Assembly: GCA_020072645.1 (NCBI GenBank)
Contig: JAIQGK010000012.1
Coordinates: 372,001 to 436,000, forward strand
Direction: 5' to 3'
Length of the DNA: 64,000 bases
From: Terriglobia bacterium
GTDB taxonomy: Bacteria; Acidobacteriota; Terriglobia; Terriglobales; Acidobacteriaceae
Both the position numbers and the translations under genes were made by a program. This document shows positions 44,167 to 53,979 of this stretch, in pieces. The notes under the pieces were generated by a model that was not told the origin of the DNA, ran no database searches, and saw only the letters and a program-made list of their open reading frames with translations. How positions within the stretch are numbered: the first letter of the stretch is position 1; each line of letters starts with the position of its first letter.

Positions 44167-45511
44167 AAGCATTTACCGTAGAGTGCATTGTGATCTCTTG
44201 GAGCCATGACGCTAGACTCCCCAGCGCTTTTTCACAAACCATTTTGTGACGTTGTTTCTTGTCGCGCACACGGCGTCGCGTGGCTTCATCCAACTGCGGC
44301 AGCAGATCAAACGTGATGTTGGCCGGCTGAAAACTTTTGCTTTCCGCATGGCAGATGTAATGCACCAGCGAGCCCAGCGCTGTCTCGCGCGGTGGCGGAA
44401 CCGCAGTGAGTCCCTGCGCGATGCGAGCTACGTTTATTCCCGTCAGCATGCCCATGGCAATCGACTCCGTGTAGCCTTCCACTCCGGAAATCTGCCCACT
44501 CAAGAATACGTTGGGATGCTGCTTCAGGTTCAATAATTCTGTAAGTAGCATGGGCGCGTTGATGTATGTGTTGCGATGGATCTGTCCATAGCGCAGGAAC
44601 TTTGCATTCTCAAGGCCGGGGATCAGCCGCAAGACGCGCGCCTGATCGCCGAACTTCAGGTGGTTCTGGAAGCCGACCAGATTGTAAGAGTCGGCACGCA
44701 GGTTTTCCTGGCGCAGCTGCACTACGGCATACGGCCACTTGCCGGTCTTGGGATCGTCGAGCCCGACCGGCTTCATAGGACCAAAGCGCAGCGTATCGCG
44801 GCCGCGGCGGCCAATCTCTTCAATCGGTAAACAGCCCTCAAAATAATTCAGGTTCTCCCAGTCATGCCCTTCCACCATTTCAGCCGAGGTGAGCGCATCA
44901 ATAAAACGGTTGTACTCGTCTTTTGTAAACGGACAGTTGATGTAGTCCGCAGTGCCTTTGCCATAGCGCGCCGCCATGTAAACCTTGCTCATGTCAATGG
45001 AGTCGGCTTCAACAATGGGACTGATGGAGTCGTAAAAGAAAAGATGATCGCTGCCGGAAAGGCGCGCAATCTCCAGCGAGAGCGCATCTGATGTGAGCGG
45101 CCCGGTGGCGACGATAGTGAGCCCGTCGGATTCATTGATCTGCGCAACTTCCTGGCGGATGATTTTGATATTAGGCTCGGAAGAGATTGCTTCTGTGACT
45201 TTGGCCGCAAATGTCTCTCGATCGACCGCAAGAGCGTGCCCGGCGGGAACGCTGGTTTCCTTCGCGATTCGCAACAGCAGAGAATCCATGCGCCGCATTT
45301 CTTCTTTCAGGAGCCAGGGCGCTGTATTCTCGCTTTCTGACTTGAGCGAGTTGGAACAGACGAGTTCGGCGAACTTATCTGTCTGGTGCGCGGGGGTGGA
45401 TTTGACCGGACGCATCTCGTACAACTCGACTTCAAGGCCGCGCCGCGCGCATTGCCACGCGGCTTCACAGCCTGCCAGTCCCGCGCCAATGATTTTGATT
45501 TTGGTAGTCAC
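44144..45511 (-). CDS. trmFO: Methylenetetrahydrofolate-tRNA (uracil-5-)-methyltransferase
   Basis: 455 aa from GTG 45511 (TTG/ATG further up give an unsupported extension). FAD-binding IKIIGAGLAGCEAAWQCARR, then LYEMRPVKSTPAHQTDKFAE and LVCSNSLKSES, the hallmark of TrmFO. C-terminal YTESIAMGMLTGINVARI. Uses methylene-THF and FAD to make ribothymidine at tRNA position 54. Overlaps the start of the membrane protein gene downstream. Confidence 0.95.
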   Translation of the reverse strand: MTTKIKIIGAGLAGCEAAWQCARRGLEVELYEMRPVKSTPAHQTDKFAELVCSNSLKSESENTAPWLLKEEMRRMDSLLLRIAKETSVPAGHALAVDRETFAAKVTEAISSEPNIKIIRQEVAQINESDGLTIVATGPLTSDALSLEIARLSGSDHLFFYDSISPIVEADSIDMSKVYMAARYGKGTADYINCPFTKDEYNRFIDALTSAEMVEGHDWENLNYFEGCLPIEEIGRRGRDTLRFGPMKPVGLDDPKTGKWPYAVVQLRQENLRADSYNLVGFQNHLKFGDQARVLRLIPGLENAKFLRYGQIHRNTYINAPMLLTELLNLKQHPNVFLSGQISGVEGYTESIAMGMLTGINVARIAQGLTAVPPPRETALGSLVHYICHAESKSFQPANITFDLLPQLDEATRRRVRDKKQRHKMVCEKALGSLASWLQEITMHSTVNAYESSIRH

Positions 45512-45588
45512 TGATTGCGTGTCTCCGAAGGTTTCATCGCTATCGCGATGAACGTCTGCCTGAAGGCCCGCGATTCGCGAGCGAATCG

Positions 45589-46071
45589 CTAGACGCTGAC
45601 ACCGGCAAGCCGCTGCAGCGGCTTGCCGCGCAGCAGCATGGTCTCCCATTCACCTAATAGTTCTGCTCCCAGCGATTCATAAAACTTCAACGCGGGGTCG
45701 TTCCACTCCAATACCATCCAGCGTAAACCGTAGCAGCTTTCTTCCAGGGCGATCTGGGCCAGACGCTGGAGGAGGGCTTTGCCAATGCCTTTGCCGCGCA
45801 TCTCCACCAGGACAAAAAGGTCTTCCAGGTAGAGTCCCGCGTGGCCGCGCCATGTGGAGTAGTTGTAATGAAAAAGCGCGAAGCCGGCCGGAGCGCCGTC
45901 CCATTCCGCAATCAGACAGCGGAACTTGGGTTCCGAGCCAAAACCGTCGCGGATTAAGTCTGCCTCTGTCGCGACAACCGCGTCCGGTTCGCGCTCATAC
46001 TCCGCGAGCCGGCGGATAAAGTTGAGAATCAGAGGCGCGTCATGGGCCGTGGCTTTGCGGATGGAAAGCAT
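45589..46071 (-). CDS. GNAT-family acetyltransferase, diamine/spermidine-like
   Basis: 160 aa. LSIRKATAHDAPLILNFIRR at the start, then LYLEDLFVLVEMRGKGIGKA, the CoA-binding loop RGKGIG, and CYGLRWMVLEWNDPALKFYE typical of the SAT1-like subgroup (polyamine or thialysine acetyltransferases). The specific amine is inferred only from subgroup resemblance. 78 nt upstream of trmFO. Confidence 0.85.
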   Translation of the reverse strand: MLSIRKATAHDAPLILNFIRRLAEYEREPDAVVATEADLIRDGFGSEPKFRCLIAEWDGAPAGFALFHYNYSTWRGHAGLYLEDLFVLVEMRGKGIGKALLQRLAQIALEESCYGLRWMVLEWNDPALKFYESLGAELLGEWETMLLRGKPLQRLAGVSV

Positions 46072-46082
46072 TATTTAGAAGT

Positions 46083-46140
46083 TACCGCAAAGGACGCGAA
46101 GGGCGCAAAGGAACGGTACTTAGCATTTGGTACTTAGCCG
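46083..46140. repeat. Dispersed intergenic repeats, copies of B and A in tandem
   Basis: TACCGCAAAGGACGCGAAGG followed by GCGCAAAGGAA is the reverse complement of copy B near 32370; GGTACTTAGCATTTGGTACT right after is a relative of copy A. Located between the GNAT and epimerase genes. Confidence 0.5.
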
Positions 46141-46196
46141 CAAGTCTACGTCGGTGTTGTGATGGCCCGTCTTGATTCCCTGATTGCCGCCTTCTC

Positions 46197-47231
46197 TCAC
46201 GCCGTGGCTTTGAACTGCGCCAGCGCCGCGTCCTCAGCGACATAATCGAATTGCGCGAGAGGTGCTGCCGACGGATTTGCCCGGTCCCATTCAATAGTAC
46301 GGCGAATTGCTTCTTCGCGCGGGACGACTTCGCGGTAGCCCAGTTCTTTGCGGATTCGATCGGATGACACCACGATATGCTGCGAGGTGTTTCCGGGCCA
46401 GAGCAGATGTTTCGGTGTGCGGTCATGCGGCACGACGATGAACTCACCTTGCCATCCTGTTGCGGCCGCAATCTTTCGCGCCCAATCGAGCTCGCCGAAA
46501 GATTCTGTTTCGCAAACGTTGTAAACGCGACCAGCAGCCTGCGAAGATGTGGCTGCCAACGCGATAGAGGCGCCAACATCTTCAACATAGCCGCGAGGTG
46601 TGCGCAACGGCGCAACATCGTCGGCAAAGATGATTTGCTTTCGGCCATCGTCAATGCGCTTCAATATCGGATGGAAGCGCTGCACCGGATCGCCCGGGCC
46701 GTAGATCATCGGCAAACGCAGAATTGTGCCGGGCAGTTTCTCGTCGCTCACCACGGCCTGTTCAACGGGAATCTTGTCATACTCGGCATCCATCCAGCCG
46801 TAAATGGCTTGCGCCCTCTTGAGCGCATCAGGCGGATATTTGACGCGGCTTGTCCGGAGATCAGAGTCCTCGGTCAGCGGTAATTCCTGCAAGCCGCCGG
46901 CTTCCGAGCGATAAAAGATTCCCCAGGCGCGATATACGTCCATGCTGCTGAGCGCGACGACGCGGCTGGCAATGCCGCGGAAAGTGTCCATGAGTTGCTG
47001 AGCCTGGCGGCCGGAGCTGAGAACGAAATCGACGACAACATCAAACTTCTGTTGGCGGAACTCAGGCTGATGGTCCTGCAGAAACTGGCGATCGCCAAGA
47101 ATTTCTTCTGTGCCTTGCGGAGCACTGGTCTTGCCGCGATGAAAAATAGTTAGGTTGTGTCCGCCGTTCTGCAGGGCTGTGACTGTTGATGGACCAATAA
47201 AACCGCTGCCGCCGATGAGAAGAATCTTCAT
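46197..47231 (-). CDS. NAD-dependent epimerase/dehydratase (extended SDR)
   Basis: 344 aa. Rossmann motif ILLIGGSGFIGPSTVTAL (GxxGxxG), ALSSMDVYRAWG carrying the Ser, then YDKIPVEQAV region with the Tyr/Lys pair displaced (the usual YxxxK reads differently), LRLPMIYGPGDPVQRF, RGYVEDVGASIALAAT. Extended SDR, possibly a UDP-sugar modifying or isoflavone-reductase-like enzyme; the substrate is unknown. About 130 nt downstream of the HTH gene. Confidence 0.82.
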   Translation of the reverse strand: MKILLIGGSGFIGPSTVTALQNGGHNLTIFHRGKTSAPQGTEEILGDRQFLQDHQPEFRQQKFDVVVDFVLSSGRQAQQLMDTFRGIASRVVALSSMDVYRAWGIFYRSEAGGLQELPLTEDSDLRTSRVKYPPDALKRAQAIYGWMDAEYDKIPVEQAVVSDEKLPGTILRLPMIYGPGDPVQRFHPILKRIDDGRKQIIFADDVAPLRTPRGYVEDVGASIALAATSSQAAGRVYNVCETESFGELDWARKIAAATGWQGEFIVVPHDRTPKHLLWPGNTSQHIVVSSDRIRKELGYREVVPREEAIRRTIEWDRANPSAAPLAQFDYVAEDAALAQFKATA

Positions 47232-47364
47232 GGTGCCGTTCCTTCCGAAGCCCTCGTACTTCTTTTACTATCCAGCCTCACGGCTTCGCGCCTTGGACCC
47301 TGGTTGAACTTTGATACGCACGAGTTCTTGTCCGCGAAGATCCAAGAAGTCCGCGGCAAAAATT

Positions 47365-47835
47365 TCAGAGGCATCGCACAAACTCATTCAAGTCGCTGCG
47401 TTTGATAAAAGCGATGCGACCGATTTTTACGGACTTCAGAGCTCCTGAACGAACGCTCTCTATCAGAAACTTGCGCGGCAAACCGGAGAGTTGCGCCGCT
47501 TCAGCGATCATCAACGTCAGGCGGTCGATAATCGGGACCGTCTTTGCCATGGTTCGCCGTGACAGTTCTGCGGGCGGTCGCGGCTGCATCTCGACCCTCG
47601 GGATCACAGTGCCAATGGTAGGGCCGCCACCGGAGCCGGTCATGAATCCCACTGGACCGCGCGCCTGCTGTTGCTGCCGATAGCGCTCCAGATCTCCGGG
47701 GGAAAACCAGGCTTTTTTGCCATGTTTGCTGTCGTGGTAGACCACGTTCAAGTGGCCGCGACGAACCGCCCGCTCAATTCCTCGGGTGGAAACACCCAGC
47801 AGCTCGGCCGCTTCACGCTTGGACATCAATTCCAT
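47365..47835 (-). CDS. DNA-binding protein with two excisionase/MerR-like HTH domains
   Basis: 156 aa from ATG 47835. First winged-helix (residues 3-45): MSKREAAELLGVSTRGIERA, VRRGHLNVV, WFSPGDLERYR. Second (about 105-155): LMIAEAAQLSGLPRKFLIES, VRSGALKSVKIGRIAFIKRS, DLNEFVR. The two are joined by a Gly/Pro-rich linker. Double HTH of this type suits binding to spaced or inverted sites, and an inverted repeat lies just upstream of its start, suggesting autoregulation. Target otherwise unknown. Confidence 0.82.
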   Translation of the reverse strand: MELMSKREAAELLGVSTRGIERAVRRGHLNVVYHDSKHGKKAWFSPGDLERYRQQQQARGPVGFMTGSGGGPTIGTVIPRVEMQPRPPAELSRRTMAKTVPIIDRLTLMIAEAAQLSGLPRKFLIESVRSGALKSVKIGRIAFIKRSDLNEFVRCL

Positions 47836-47853
47836 GGACGAAGGATAGCATAC

Positions 47854-47895
47854 GTGCGACACATGCGACAATAAATTGGCAAAATTGTCGCATGT
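47854..47895. promoter_or_regulatory. Operator-like TGCGACA array upstream of the double-HTH gene
   Basis: ACATGCGACAAT (47861-47872) and ATTGTCGCATGT (47884-47895) form a perfect 12-bp inverted repeat with an 11-nt spacer; another TGCGACA (47855-47861) is a direct repeat 2 nt to its left. It lies 19-60 nt upstream of the HTH start codon and just past the selB stop. Most likely the binding site of that protein. Confidence 0.7.
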
Positions 47896-47919
47896 CTGCT
47901 TTAGGTTTTGACTATGCCA

Positions 47920-49821
47920 TTATAGAATTACGCGTTCGTCGCCCACGCGGCGGGTAACGCGCTGCTGGTCAAGGTATTCAAGCAGAGGAATGGCGTATTT
48001 GCGGGTTACGCCGATAAGGTCTTTAAAGGCCCCAACGTCGATCTTGGGCGTCTTGGCTTTCTGCGCGGCCATGAGCTGGCGCAAGCCTTGTAAGGCAGTG
48101 TGATGAAATACCAGGTCGTCAGCCAGCTTGATCAACACGCGGTCGCGGAGCAGAAGAGTGACGAGCTTTTGAGCTCGCGCCTTGTCGATGGGAAGTCTGT
48201 CGAGCACTTCTTTCATCAGCGGCACTTTCAGGCCGGCATCGGCAAAGGCCCTTTCAATCTGCTGCTTGGCTTTTGCCTCTTCGTCTTTCAACTCCACGCC
48301 ACGGCCGGCGAGCCGGACCTGCTCGCCTGCGACTTCAGCTTTCTTGTCGCGCGTGAGCTGGGCGAGCATGGCTTCCATTACGGTCTGGTGAAGGCCCAAC
48401 TTCTCGCGCAGCTCTTCTTTGCTGATGCCGCCGACCAGCGGATTGGCTTTGTGAAACGCTTCGAGCGTGGCGACAAGTTTCTCCCGGGTTTTGTGCATGG
48501 CTTCGCCGGAGAGCAGGAAGTCTCCGACCTGGATAATTTGTTTTTGCTGTGCCAGCGCGGCGATCGCAGGCTGCAGGACTGATTGCTTCAATCCGGTCTC
48601 ACGCACTGCCGCAGCCAGTGAAAGACCTTCATGTCCGCGCCGCGCAATGCGCGCCAGCACGGCCTCCTGTCGATTGCCGGAAGAAAGTATCTGCAAGAAA
48701 CGTTGGACGGCATCCTGTTTCTGGCGTGACAACGGGAATGCGTCCAGCACCACAGCTCCGCCAATTGTGACGACCGGCGAAAACTGACGCAGGATGGCGC
48801 GGTCGCCGGGCAGCAGCAAGAGAGGTTCGGCAGCGCGGAGCTGAGCGAAGGCCGAAGCGCCGGGCTTGAGTTCGGTTATGACATGCAGAGCGACCTCGGC
48901 GATCGTCTCTGAGGTAAACGCATGGAAGTGAACACGCGCGCGGTTCTTGAGCGGCTTGGCGTCTTTGAGAAGAGATATCTGGACCTCAAATCTTTGTGTG
49001 GGCTCGAAGACGCCGGGCGCAGCCAGCGTCATGCCACGCGCCAGTTCTTCCATCTGTACACCCGCGAGGTTGAGCGCGGTTCGCTGGCCGGCAATGGCTT
49101 GCTCTGCGCTGCTGCCATGCACTTGCACGCCGCGCACGCGCGCACGCTTGCGCGAAGGGAAGACCTCAACTTCTTCTTCCTTTTTTACCTTGCCGGCGAT
49201 GAGTGTGCCGGTCACGACTGCGCCAAAGCCCTTCATGGTGAAGACACGGTCAATAGGCAAGCGAAAGAGCGCTTCGGTATCGCGGGCGGGAACGTCAGCG
49301 GCAAGACGAATGATCTCGCGCTTCAGTTCGTCCAGACCGGTTCCTTTGAGCGCGCTCACAGCGACGACCGGTGACCGGCTCACATCGAGAAACGATCCGC
49401 GCACGAAGTCTTCAATCTCCATGCGCACGACGCTGAGCGTGTCTTCATCGACCATGTCCGCTTTGGTGATCACGGTGATGCCGCGTGGGATGGAGAGCAG
49501 GCGGCAGATTTCAAAATGCTCGCAGGTCTGCGGCTTGATGGATTCGTCGGCGGCAATGACCATGAGGACGAGGTCAATTCCTCCGACGCCGGCGAGCATG
49601 TTGCGGACAAAGCGCTCGTGCCCCGGAACGTCTATGAAGCCCAAACGAATCTTCTCTCCGCTGGGTGCGGCGAGCTCCAGGTGAGCGAAGCCGAGATCAA
49701 TGGTTATGCCGCGGCGCTTCTCTTCCTCCAGACGGTCGGCATCAATGCCTGTGAGGGCCTTGACCAGCGCGGTCTTGCCGTGGTCGATGTGTCCGGCGGT
49801 GCCGATGATGACATGCTTCAT
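47920..49821 (-). CDS. selB: Selenocysteine-specific translation elongation factor SelB
   Basis: 633 aa. EF-Tu-like G domain: [63 protein letters not shown]. Then beta-barrel domains 2-3 and a C-terminal half made of winged helices ([36 protein letters not shown]) that bind the SECIS hairpin. It delivers Sec-tRNA to UGA codons. No selA, selD or tRNA-Sec is in this window, and I saw no selenoprotein, so those must be elsewhere if the system works. Confidence 0.94.
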   Translation of the reverse strand: MKHVIIGTAGHIDHGKTALVKALTGIDADRLEEEKRRGITIDLGFAHLELAAPSGEKIRLGFIDVPGHERFVRNMLAGVGGIDLVLMVIAADESIKPQTCEHFEICRLLSIPRGITVITKADMVDEDTLSVVRMEIEDFVRGSFLDVSRSPVVAVSALKGTGLDELKREIIRLAADVPARDTEALFRLPIDRVFTMKGFGAVVTGTLIAGKVKKEEEVEVFPSRKRARVRGVQVHGSSAEQAIAGQRTALNLAGVQMEELARGMTLAAPGVFEPTQRFEVQISLLKDAKPLKNRARVHFHAFTSETIAEVALHVITELKPGASAFAQLRAAEPLLLLPGDRAILRQFSPVVTIGGAVVLDAFPLSRQKQDAVQRFLQILSSGNRQEAVLARIARRGHEGLSLAAAVRETGLKQSVLQPAIAALAQQKQIIQVGDFLLSGEAMHKTREKLVATLEAFHKANPLVGGISKEELREKLGLHQTVMEAMLAQLTRDKKAEVAGEQVRLAGRGVELKDEEAKAKQQIERAFADAGLKVPLMKEVLDRLPIDKARAQKLVTLLLRDRVLIKLADDLVFHHTALQGLRQLMAAQKAKTPKIDVGAFKDLIGVTRKYAIPLLEYLDQQRVTRRVGDERVIL

Positions 49822-50017
49822 TCCAAATCAGTGTAATAGATAAGAAAATCAAAAACCTTACCGTTAATGAACACTGATGACACTGATCAGGAGAGTCCCA
49901 CCGCGGATGAATGTGGATAAATGCGGATCGGATCCTCTTCTGGCGCTCCGGAGACGCAAGTTGCCGCTGTTCCTGGTACCTGCGGAGCTGAAGCCGTGAG
50001 AAAATAGAAGTACCCCG

Positions 50018-52381
50018 ATGCCTACGACACACGCTTCCGCCATTACTCCTGAAGTCATAAAAGATCACGGCATCACGCCGGAAGAATATGAACGGATCAA
50101 GGCCTCGCTGGGGCGCGAACCGTCGCTCACGGAGCTGGGAATTTTCAGCGTGATGTGGAGCGAGCACTGCTCGTACAAGTCGTCGCGCGTCCACTTGAAG
50201 CGGCTGCCCACGCGCAGCAAGCTGGTGGTGCAGGGGCCGGGAGAGAACGCAGGCATCATCGATATTGGCGATGGTTGGGCCTGCGCGTTCAAGATCGAGT
50301 CCCACAATCATCCATCTTTCATTGAACCGTTCCAGGGCGCGGCTACAGGCGTGGGCGGAATCCTGCGTGACATCTTTACCATGGGCGCGCGGCCTTTTGC
50401 GGTGATGGATTCATTGCGGTTTGGGCCGATCACTTCAGGTTCGTCTGGTTCCGGCGCGACGACCAAAGGCATGGATCAGGCGACGGTACACAAGAACCAT
50501 TCCGTGCTGGAAGGCGTGGTCAGCGGGATAGCTTCATACGGAAATTGTTTTGGTGTGCCCAACCTGGGCGGCGAAACGAAGTTTGAGCCGTGTTATTCGG
50601 GAAATCCGCTGGTGAATGCGTTTGCGCTGGGGCTGGTGCGGCGCGACCAGATCTTTTACGCCAAAGCCGCGGGTGAGGGCAACCCGGTGATTTACGTGGG
50701 GGCAAAGACCGGACGCGACGGCATCCACGGCGCGACCATGGCGAGTGAAGAGTTCAGCGAAGGCTCTGAGCAGAAGCGGCCCAACGTGCAGGTGGGCGAT
50801 CCGTTTCTGGAAAAGCTGCTGCTGGAAGCCTGCGTGGAAGCCATGCACACCGGAGCGGTCGTTGGCATACAGGATATGGGCGCTGCGGGACTGACCTGTT
50901 CGACCTGCGAAATGGGAGCGCGTGGTGGAGTTGGTATTGAGATTGAACTCGATATGGTGCCGCAGCGCGAAACCGACATGAATGCTTACGAGATCATGCT
51001 TAGCGAATCGCAGGAGCGGATGCTGCTGGTGGCTGAAAGCGGACGCGAGCAGGAAGTATTGAAGGTGTTTGAAAAATGGGGGCTCGATGGCGTGATTGTC
51101 GGAAGAGTAACCAGTGGCGGCAGGCTGCGCGTGCTGGAACACGGAAAGCTGGTCGCAGACATTCCCAACACCGCGCTGACCGACGATGCGCCGCTGTATC
51201 ACCGGCCGATGGAGCCATGGACCGCGCCGGTATCGCGCACGAAGCCCTCAAACGTGAAATGGAGTAGCGCGAGGGATCTGACAGAAAATCTGAAGCGGCT
51301 GTTGGCTGCGCCGAACATCTGCTCCAAGCGCTGGATTTTTGAGCAGTACGACTCCATGGTGCAATCGAACACCGTGGAAGGGCCGGGCGCGGACGCAGGG
51401 CTGATGAGGATTAAAGGATCGAAGCGCGCACTGGCCATGGCGCTGGACGGCAACGGACGCTGGTGCTGGCTTGACCCAAAACTGGGTGCGATGCATGCGG
51501 TGGCGGAATCGGCACGCAACGTTTCATGCACGGGAGCCACGCCGGTAGCGGCGACGAACTGCCTGAACTTTGGCAATCCGGAAAAGCCGCAGATCATGTG
51601 GCAGTTCTCACAGGTAGTGGATGGCCTTACGGAGGCCTGTACCGCGCTGGAAACGCCCATCACCGGCGGCAACGTGAGCCTCTACAACGAGACACTGGGT
51701 GAAGGGATTTATCCCACGCCGGTCATCGGCATTGTGGGAACGCTGGAGAACGTGACGGACGCCATGACGTTCCACTTCCGACAGCTGGATCGTGAAGTTT
51801 TTTTGCTGAGCGGATCGGCAGAGACAAAGAATGCGGAAGCGGAGTTTGGCTCATCGGAATACGCGAAAGAGGTCTTGGGAGAGATATGGGGCGTACCGCC
51901 CGCGCTCGACCTGAAGCAGGAAGGCGCGCTACAGAAGTGCCTGCGCGAGTTGATCCTTGACCATGCGATTGAGTCGGCGCATGACTGCTCTGATGGCGGA
52001 GTGGCTGTAGCGCTAGCGGAAGCCAGCTTTGTGAAGCCAAAGGCCGGGACCGCCACACCTTACGTCGGCGCGGAGGTGGACCTTAACTCCAATGGTGTCT
52101 TCACCGAGGCGGTTTTATTCGCAGAAACTGCTAGCCGAGTGGTGATAAGTTGCGACCCTAAAAAGGCTGAAATCATCCAACAAATAGCGGTAAAATGGGG
52201 CGTACGCGCGGACCGGATCGGACGCACGATTCCTGAAAAATTAGTGATATCCATTGACGGCAGGCAGGCGGTCTCCGCAAAGGTGTCTGATCTGCGGCAG
52301 GTCTGGGACACAGCGTTATTGAAGGCACTGCATGTGGACGCGCCGGAGCATCTGGTGCCAGAAGTGTTGCAGAAAAGCTAA
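50018..52381 (+). CDS. purL: Phosphoribosylformylglycinamidine synthase subunit II
   Basis: 787 aa, the size of the small PurL that works with PurS and PurQ. Motifs include [50 protein letters not shown]-like [20 protein letters not shown], and [17 protein letters not shown] near the end. Makes FGAM from FGAR using ATP and ammonia. purF lies 124 nt downstream, forming part of a purine operon. Confidence 0.96.
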   Translation: MPTTHASAITPEVIKDHGITPEEYERIKASLGREPSLTELGIFSVMWSEHCSYKSSRVHLKRLPTRSKLVVQGPGENAGIIDIGDGWACAFKIESHNHPSFIEPFQGAATGVGGILRDIFTMGARPFAVMDSLRFGPITSGSSGSGATTKGMDQATVHKNHSVLEGVVSGIASYGNCFGVPNLGGETKFEPCYSGNPLVNAFALGLVRRDQIFYAKAAGEGNPVIYVGAKTGRDGIHGATMASEEFSEGSEQKRPNVQVGDPFLEKLLLEACVEAMHTGAVVGIQDMGAAGLTCSTCEMGARGGVGIEIELDMVPQRETDMNAYEIMLSESQERMLLVAESGREQEVLKVFEKWGLDGVIVGRVTSGGRLRVLEHGKLVADIPNTALTDDAPLYHRPMEPWTAPVSRTKPSNVKWSSARDLTENLKRLLAAPNICSKRWIFEQYDSMVQSNTVEGPGADAGLMRIKGSKRALAMALDGNGRWCWLDPKLGAMHAVAESARNVSCTGATPVAATNCLNFGNPEKPQIMWQFSQVVDGLTEACTALETPITGGNVSLYNETLGEGIYPTPVIGIVGTLENVTDAMTFHFRQLDREVFLLSGSAETKNAEAEFGSSEYAKEVLGEIWGVPPALDLKQEGALQKCLRELILDHAIESAHDCSDGGVAVALAEASFVKPKAGTATPYVGAEVDLNSNGVFTEAVLFAETASRVVISCDPKKAEIIQQIAVKWGVRADRIGRTIPEKLVISIDGRQAVSAKVSDLRQVWDTALLKALHVDAPEHLVPEVLQKS

Positions 52382-52391
52382 AAGGCGGTAG

Positions 52392-52424
52392 CGGTAATTG
52401 GTACTTAGTAATTAGTACTTGGCC
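52392..52424. repeat. Dispersed intergenic repeat, copy A (second location)
   Basis: GGTAATTGGTACTTAGTAAT then TAGTACTTGGCC; matches the reverse complement of 29971-30003 with a short internal insertion. Lies between purL and purF. Confidence 0.45.
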
Positions 52425-52505
52425 AGATAGACAAAGCAGCGAGGCCGACCACGCGCCGAGCTGCCAAGCAACAAGCGCTGAAGATATTCAGCCAGGAGAC
52501 GAACC

Positions 52506-53942
52506 TTGAGCGGTGTGGAGCGCAGCGACAAATTCAAAGACGAATGCGGCGTGATGGCGGTGCACAATCACCTTGAAGCCTCCACAATGGCGTACCTCGG
52601 GTTGCACCAGTTGCAGCACCGCGGACAGGAGTCTGCCGGCGTTGTGTCGTCCAACGGCGAGCGTCTCTTCATGCACAAGGCCATGGGAGAGGTAGCGGAA
52701 ATATTTACTGAAGATGCCCTCAAGAAGCTGCCGGGTAATCTGGCCATCGGACACACGCGTTACTCGACTGCCGGTGACTCCGCCGTGCTCAACGCGCAGC
52801 CCATCATGGTGGACTGCAACAAGGGCATGATTGCTCTGGCACACAATGGCAACCTTGTAAACGCAAATGAAATCCGCGCACGGCTGGAAGCGCAAGGCTC
52901 CATCTTCCAGACCACCAGCGATACTGAAGTTATCGTGCATTTGATCGCGCAATCCAAGGAACACACATTGCCGGAAGCCGTATGCGACGCGCTGCGACGG
53001 ATTGAAGGCGCGTTTTCCCTGGTGATGATGACGCGCGACCGCGTTTTTGCTATTCGCGATCCGCGCGGCTTCCGTCCGCTTTCCATGGGACGCATTCCCA
53101 ACGGTGGCCCCACCGGCGATACAGTCGTGTTCGCCTCTGAGACTTGCGCGTTTGACCTGATTGGGGCCGTCTATGAGCGTGACGTCAAGCCTGGAGAAAT
53201 GGTCGTCGTCGGGCCTGAAGGCACTTTCTCGCGTTATTTTGCTTCAGAGATGAAGCAGTCCGCCTGCATCTTTGAGCATGTATATTTCTCGCGCCCAGAT
53301 AGCGTGGTTTTCGGTCGATCCGTGCAGGCGAGCCGTGAAGCCATGGGACGGCAGTTGGCGAAGGAATCGCCGGTAGAAGCCGATCTTGTTGTGCCCGTGC
53401 CGGACTCCGGCGTGGCCGCAGCGCTGGGATATTCCTCTGAGTCGCTGCTGCCATTCCGCTTTGGGTTGATCCGCAACCATTATGTGGGACGCACCTTCAT
53501 TGAGCCGGAGCAGCGCGTGCGCGACTTTGGCGTAAAGCTCAAGCTGAATCCTATCCGCAGTCTGCTCACCGGCAAGCGGATAATTCTGGTGGACGATTCC
53601 ATAGTCCGCGGCACTACCAGCCGCAAGATTGTCCGCATGGTGCGCGATGCCGGCGCAAAGGAAGTACACGTGCGAATCTCCTGCCCGCCGACGATTTCTC
53701 CGTGCTATTACGGCGTGGACACGCCATCGAAGGGCCAGCTCATTGCGTCGAACAAGTCGCTGGAAGAAATCCGCGACTACATTGGCGCTGACTCGCTGGC
53801 GTATTTATCGCTGGAAGGATTGCGTGCAGCCTGCGCTGAAGGCGAGAAGACGACCTATTGTTCGTCCTGCTATACCGGCGTCTATCCGACGGATTTTATT
53901 CCTCTGGATAAGATCCAACCGGTGGCAGCAGAGAAGCCGTAG
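52506..53942 (+). CDS. purF: Amidophosphoribosyltransferase
   Basis: 478 aa from TTG 52506 with GGAGACG upstream. Short propeptide then the N-terminal nucleophile Cys in DECGVMAVHNH; glutaminase motif HTRYSTAG and HNGNLVN; PRPP loop IILVDDSIVRGTTSRKIV; Fe-S-type Cys in the C-terminal part (ISCPPTISPCYYG, YCSSCYTGVYP). First committed step of purine synthesis: PRPP plus Gln to phosphoribosylamine. Propeptide plus these Cys place it in the B. subtilis-like class. Confidence 0.96.
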   Translation: MSGVERSDKFKDECGVMAVHNHLEASTMAYLGLHQLQHRGQESAGVVSSNGERLFMHKAMGEVAEIFTEDALKKLPGNLAIGHTRYSTAGDSAVLNAQPIMVDCNKGMIALAHNGNLVNANEIRARLEAQGSIFQTTSDTEVIVHLIAQSKEHTLPEAVCDALRRIEGAFSLVMMTRDRVFAIRDPRGFRPLSMGRIPNGGPTGDTVVFASETCAFDLIGAVYERDVKPGEMVVVGPEGTFSRYFASEMKQSACIFEHVYFSRPDSVVFGRSVQASREAMGRQLAKESPVEADLVVPVPDSGVAAALGYSSESLLPFRFGLIRNHYVGRTFIEPEQRVRDFGVKLKLNPIRSLLTGKRIILVDDSIVRGTTSRKIVRMVRDAGAKEVHVRISCPPTISPCYYGVDTPSKGQLIASNKSLEEIRDYIGADSLAYLSLEGLRAACAEGEKTTYCSSCYTGVYPTDFIPLDKIQPVAAEKP

Positions 53943-53979
53943 GTTCTCCCGCCTAAGATTCAACAGCCTCCATTTGCGG

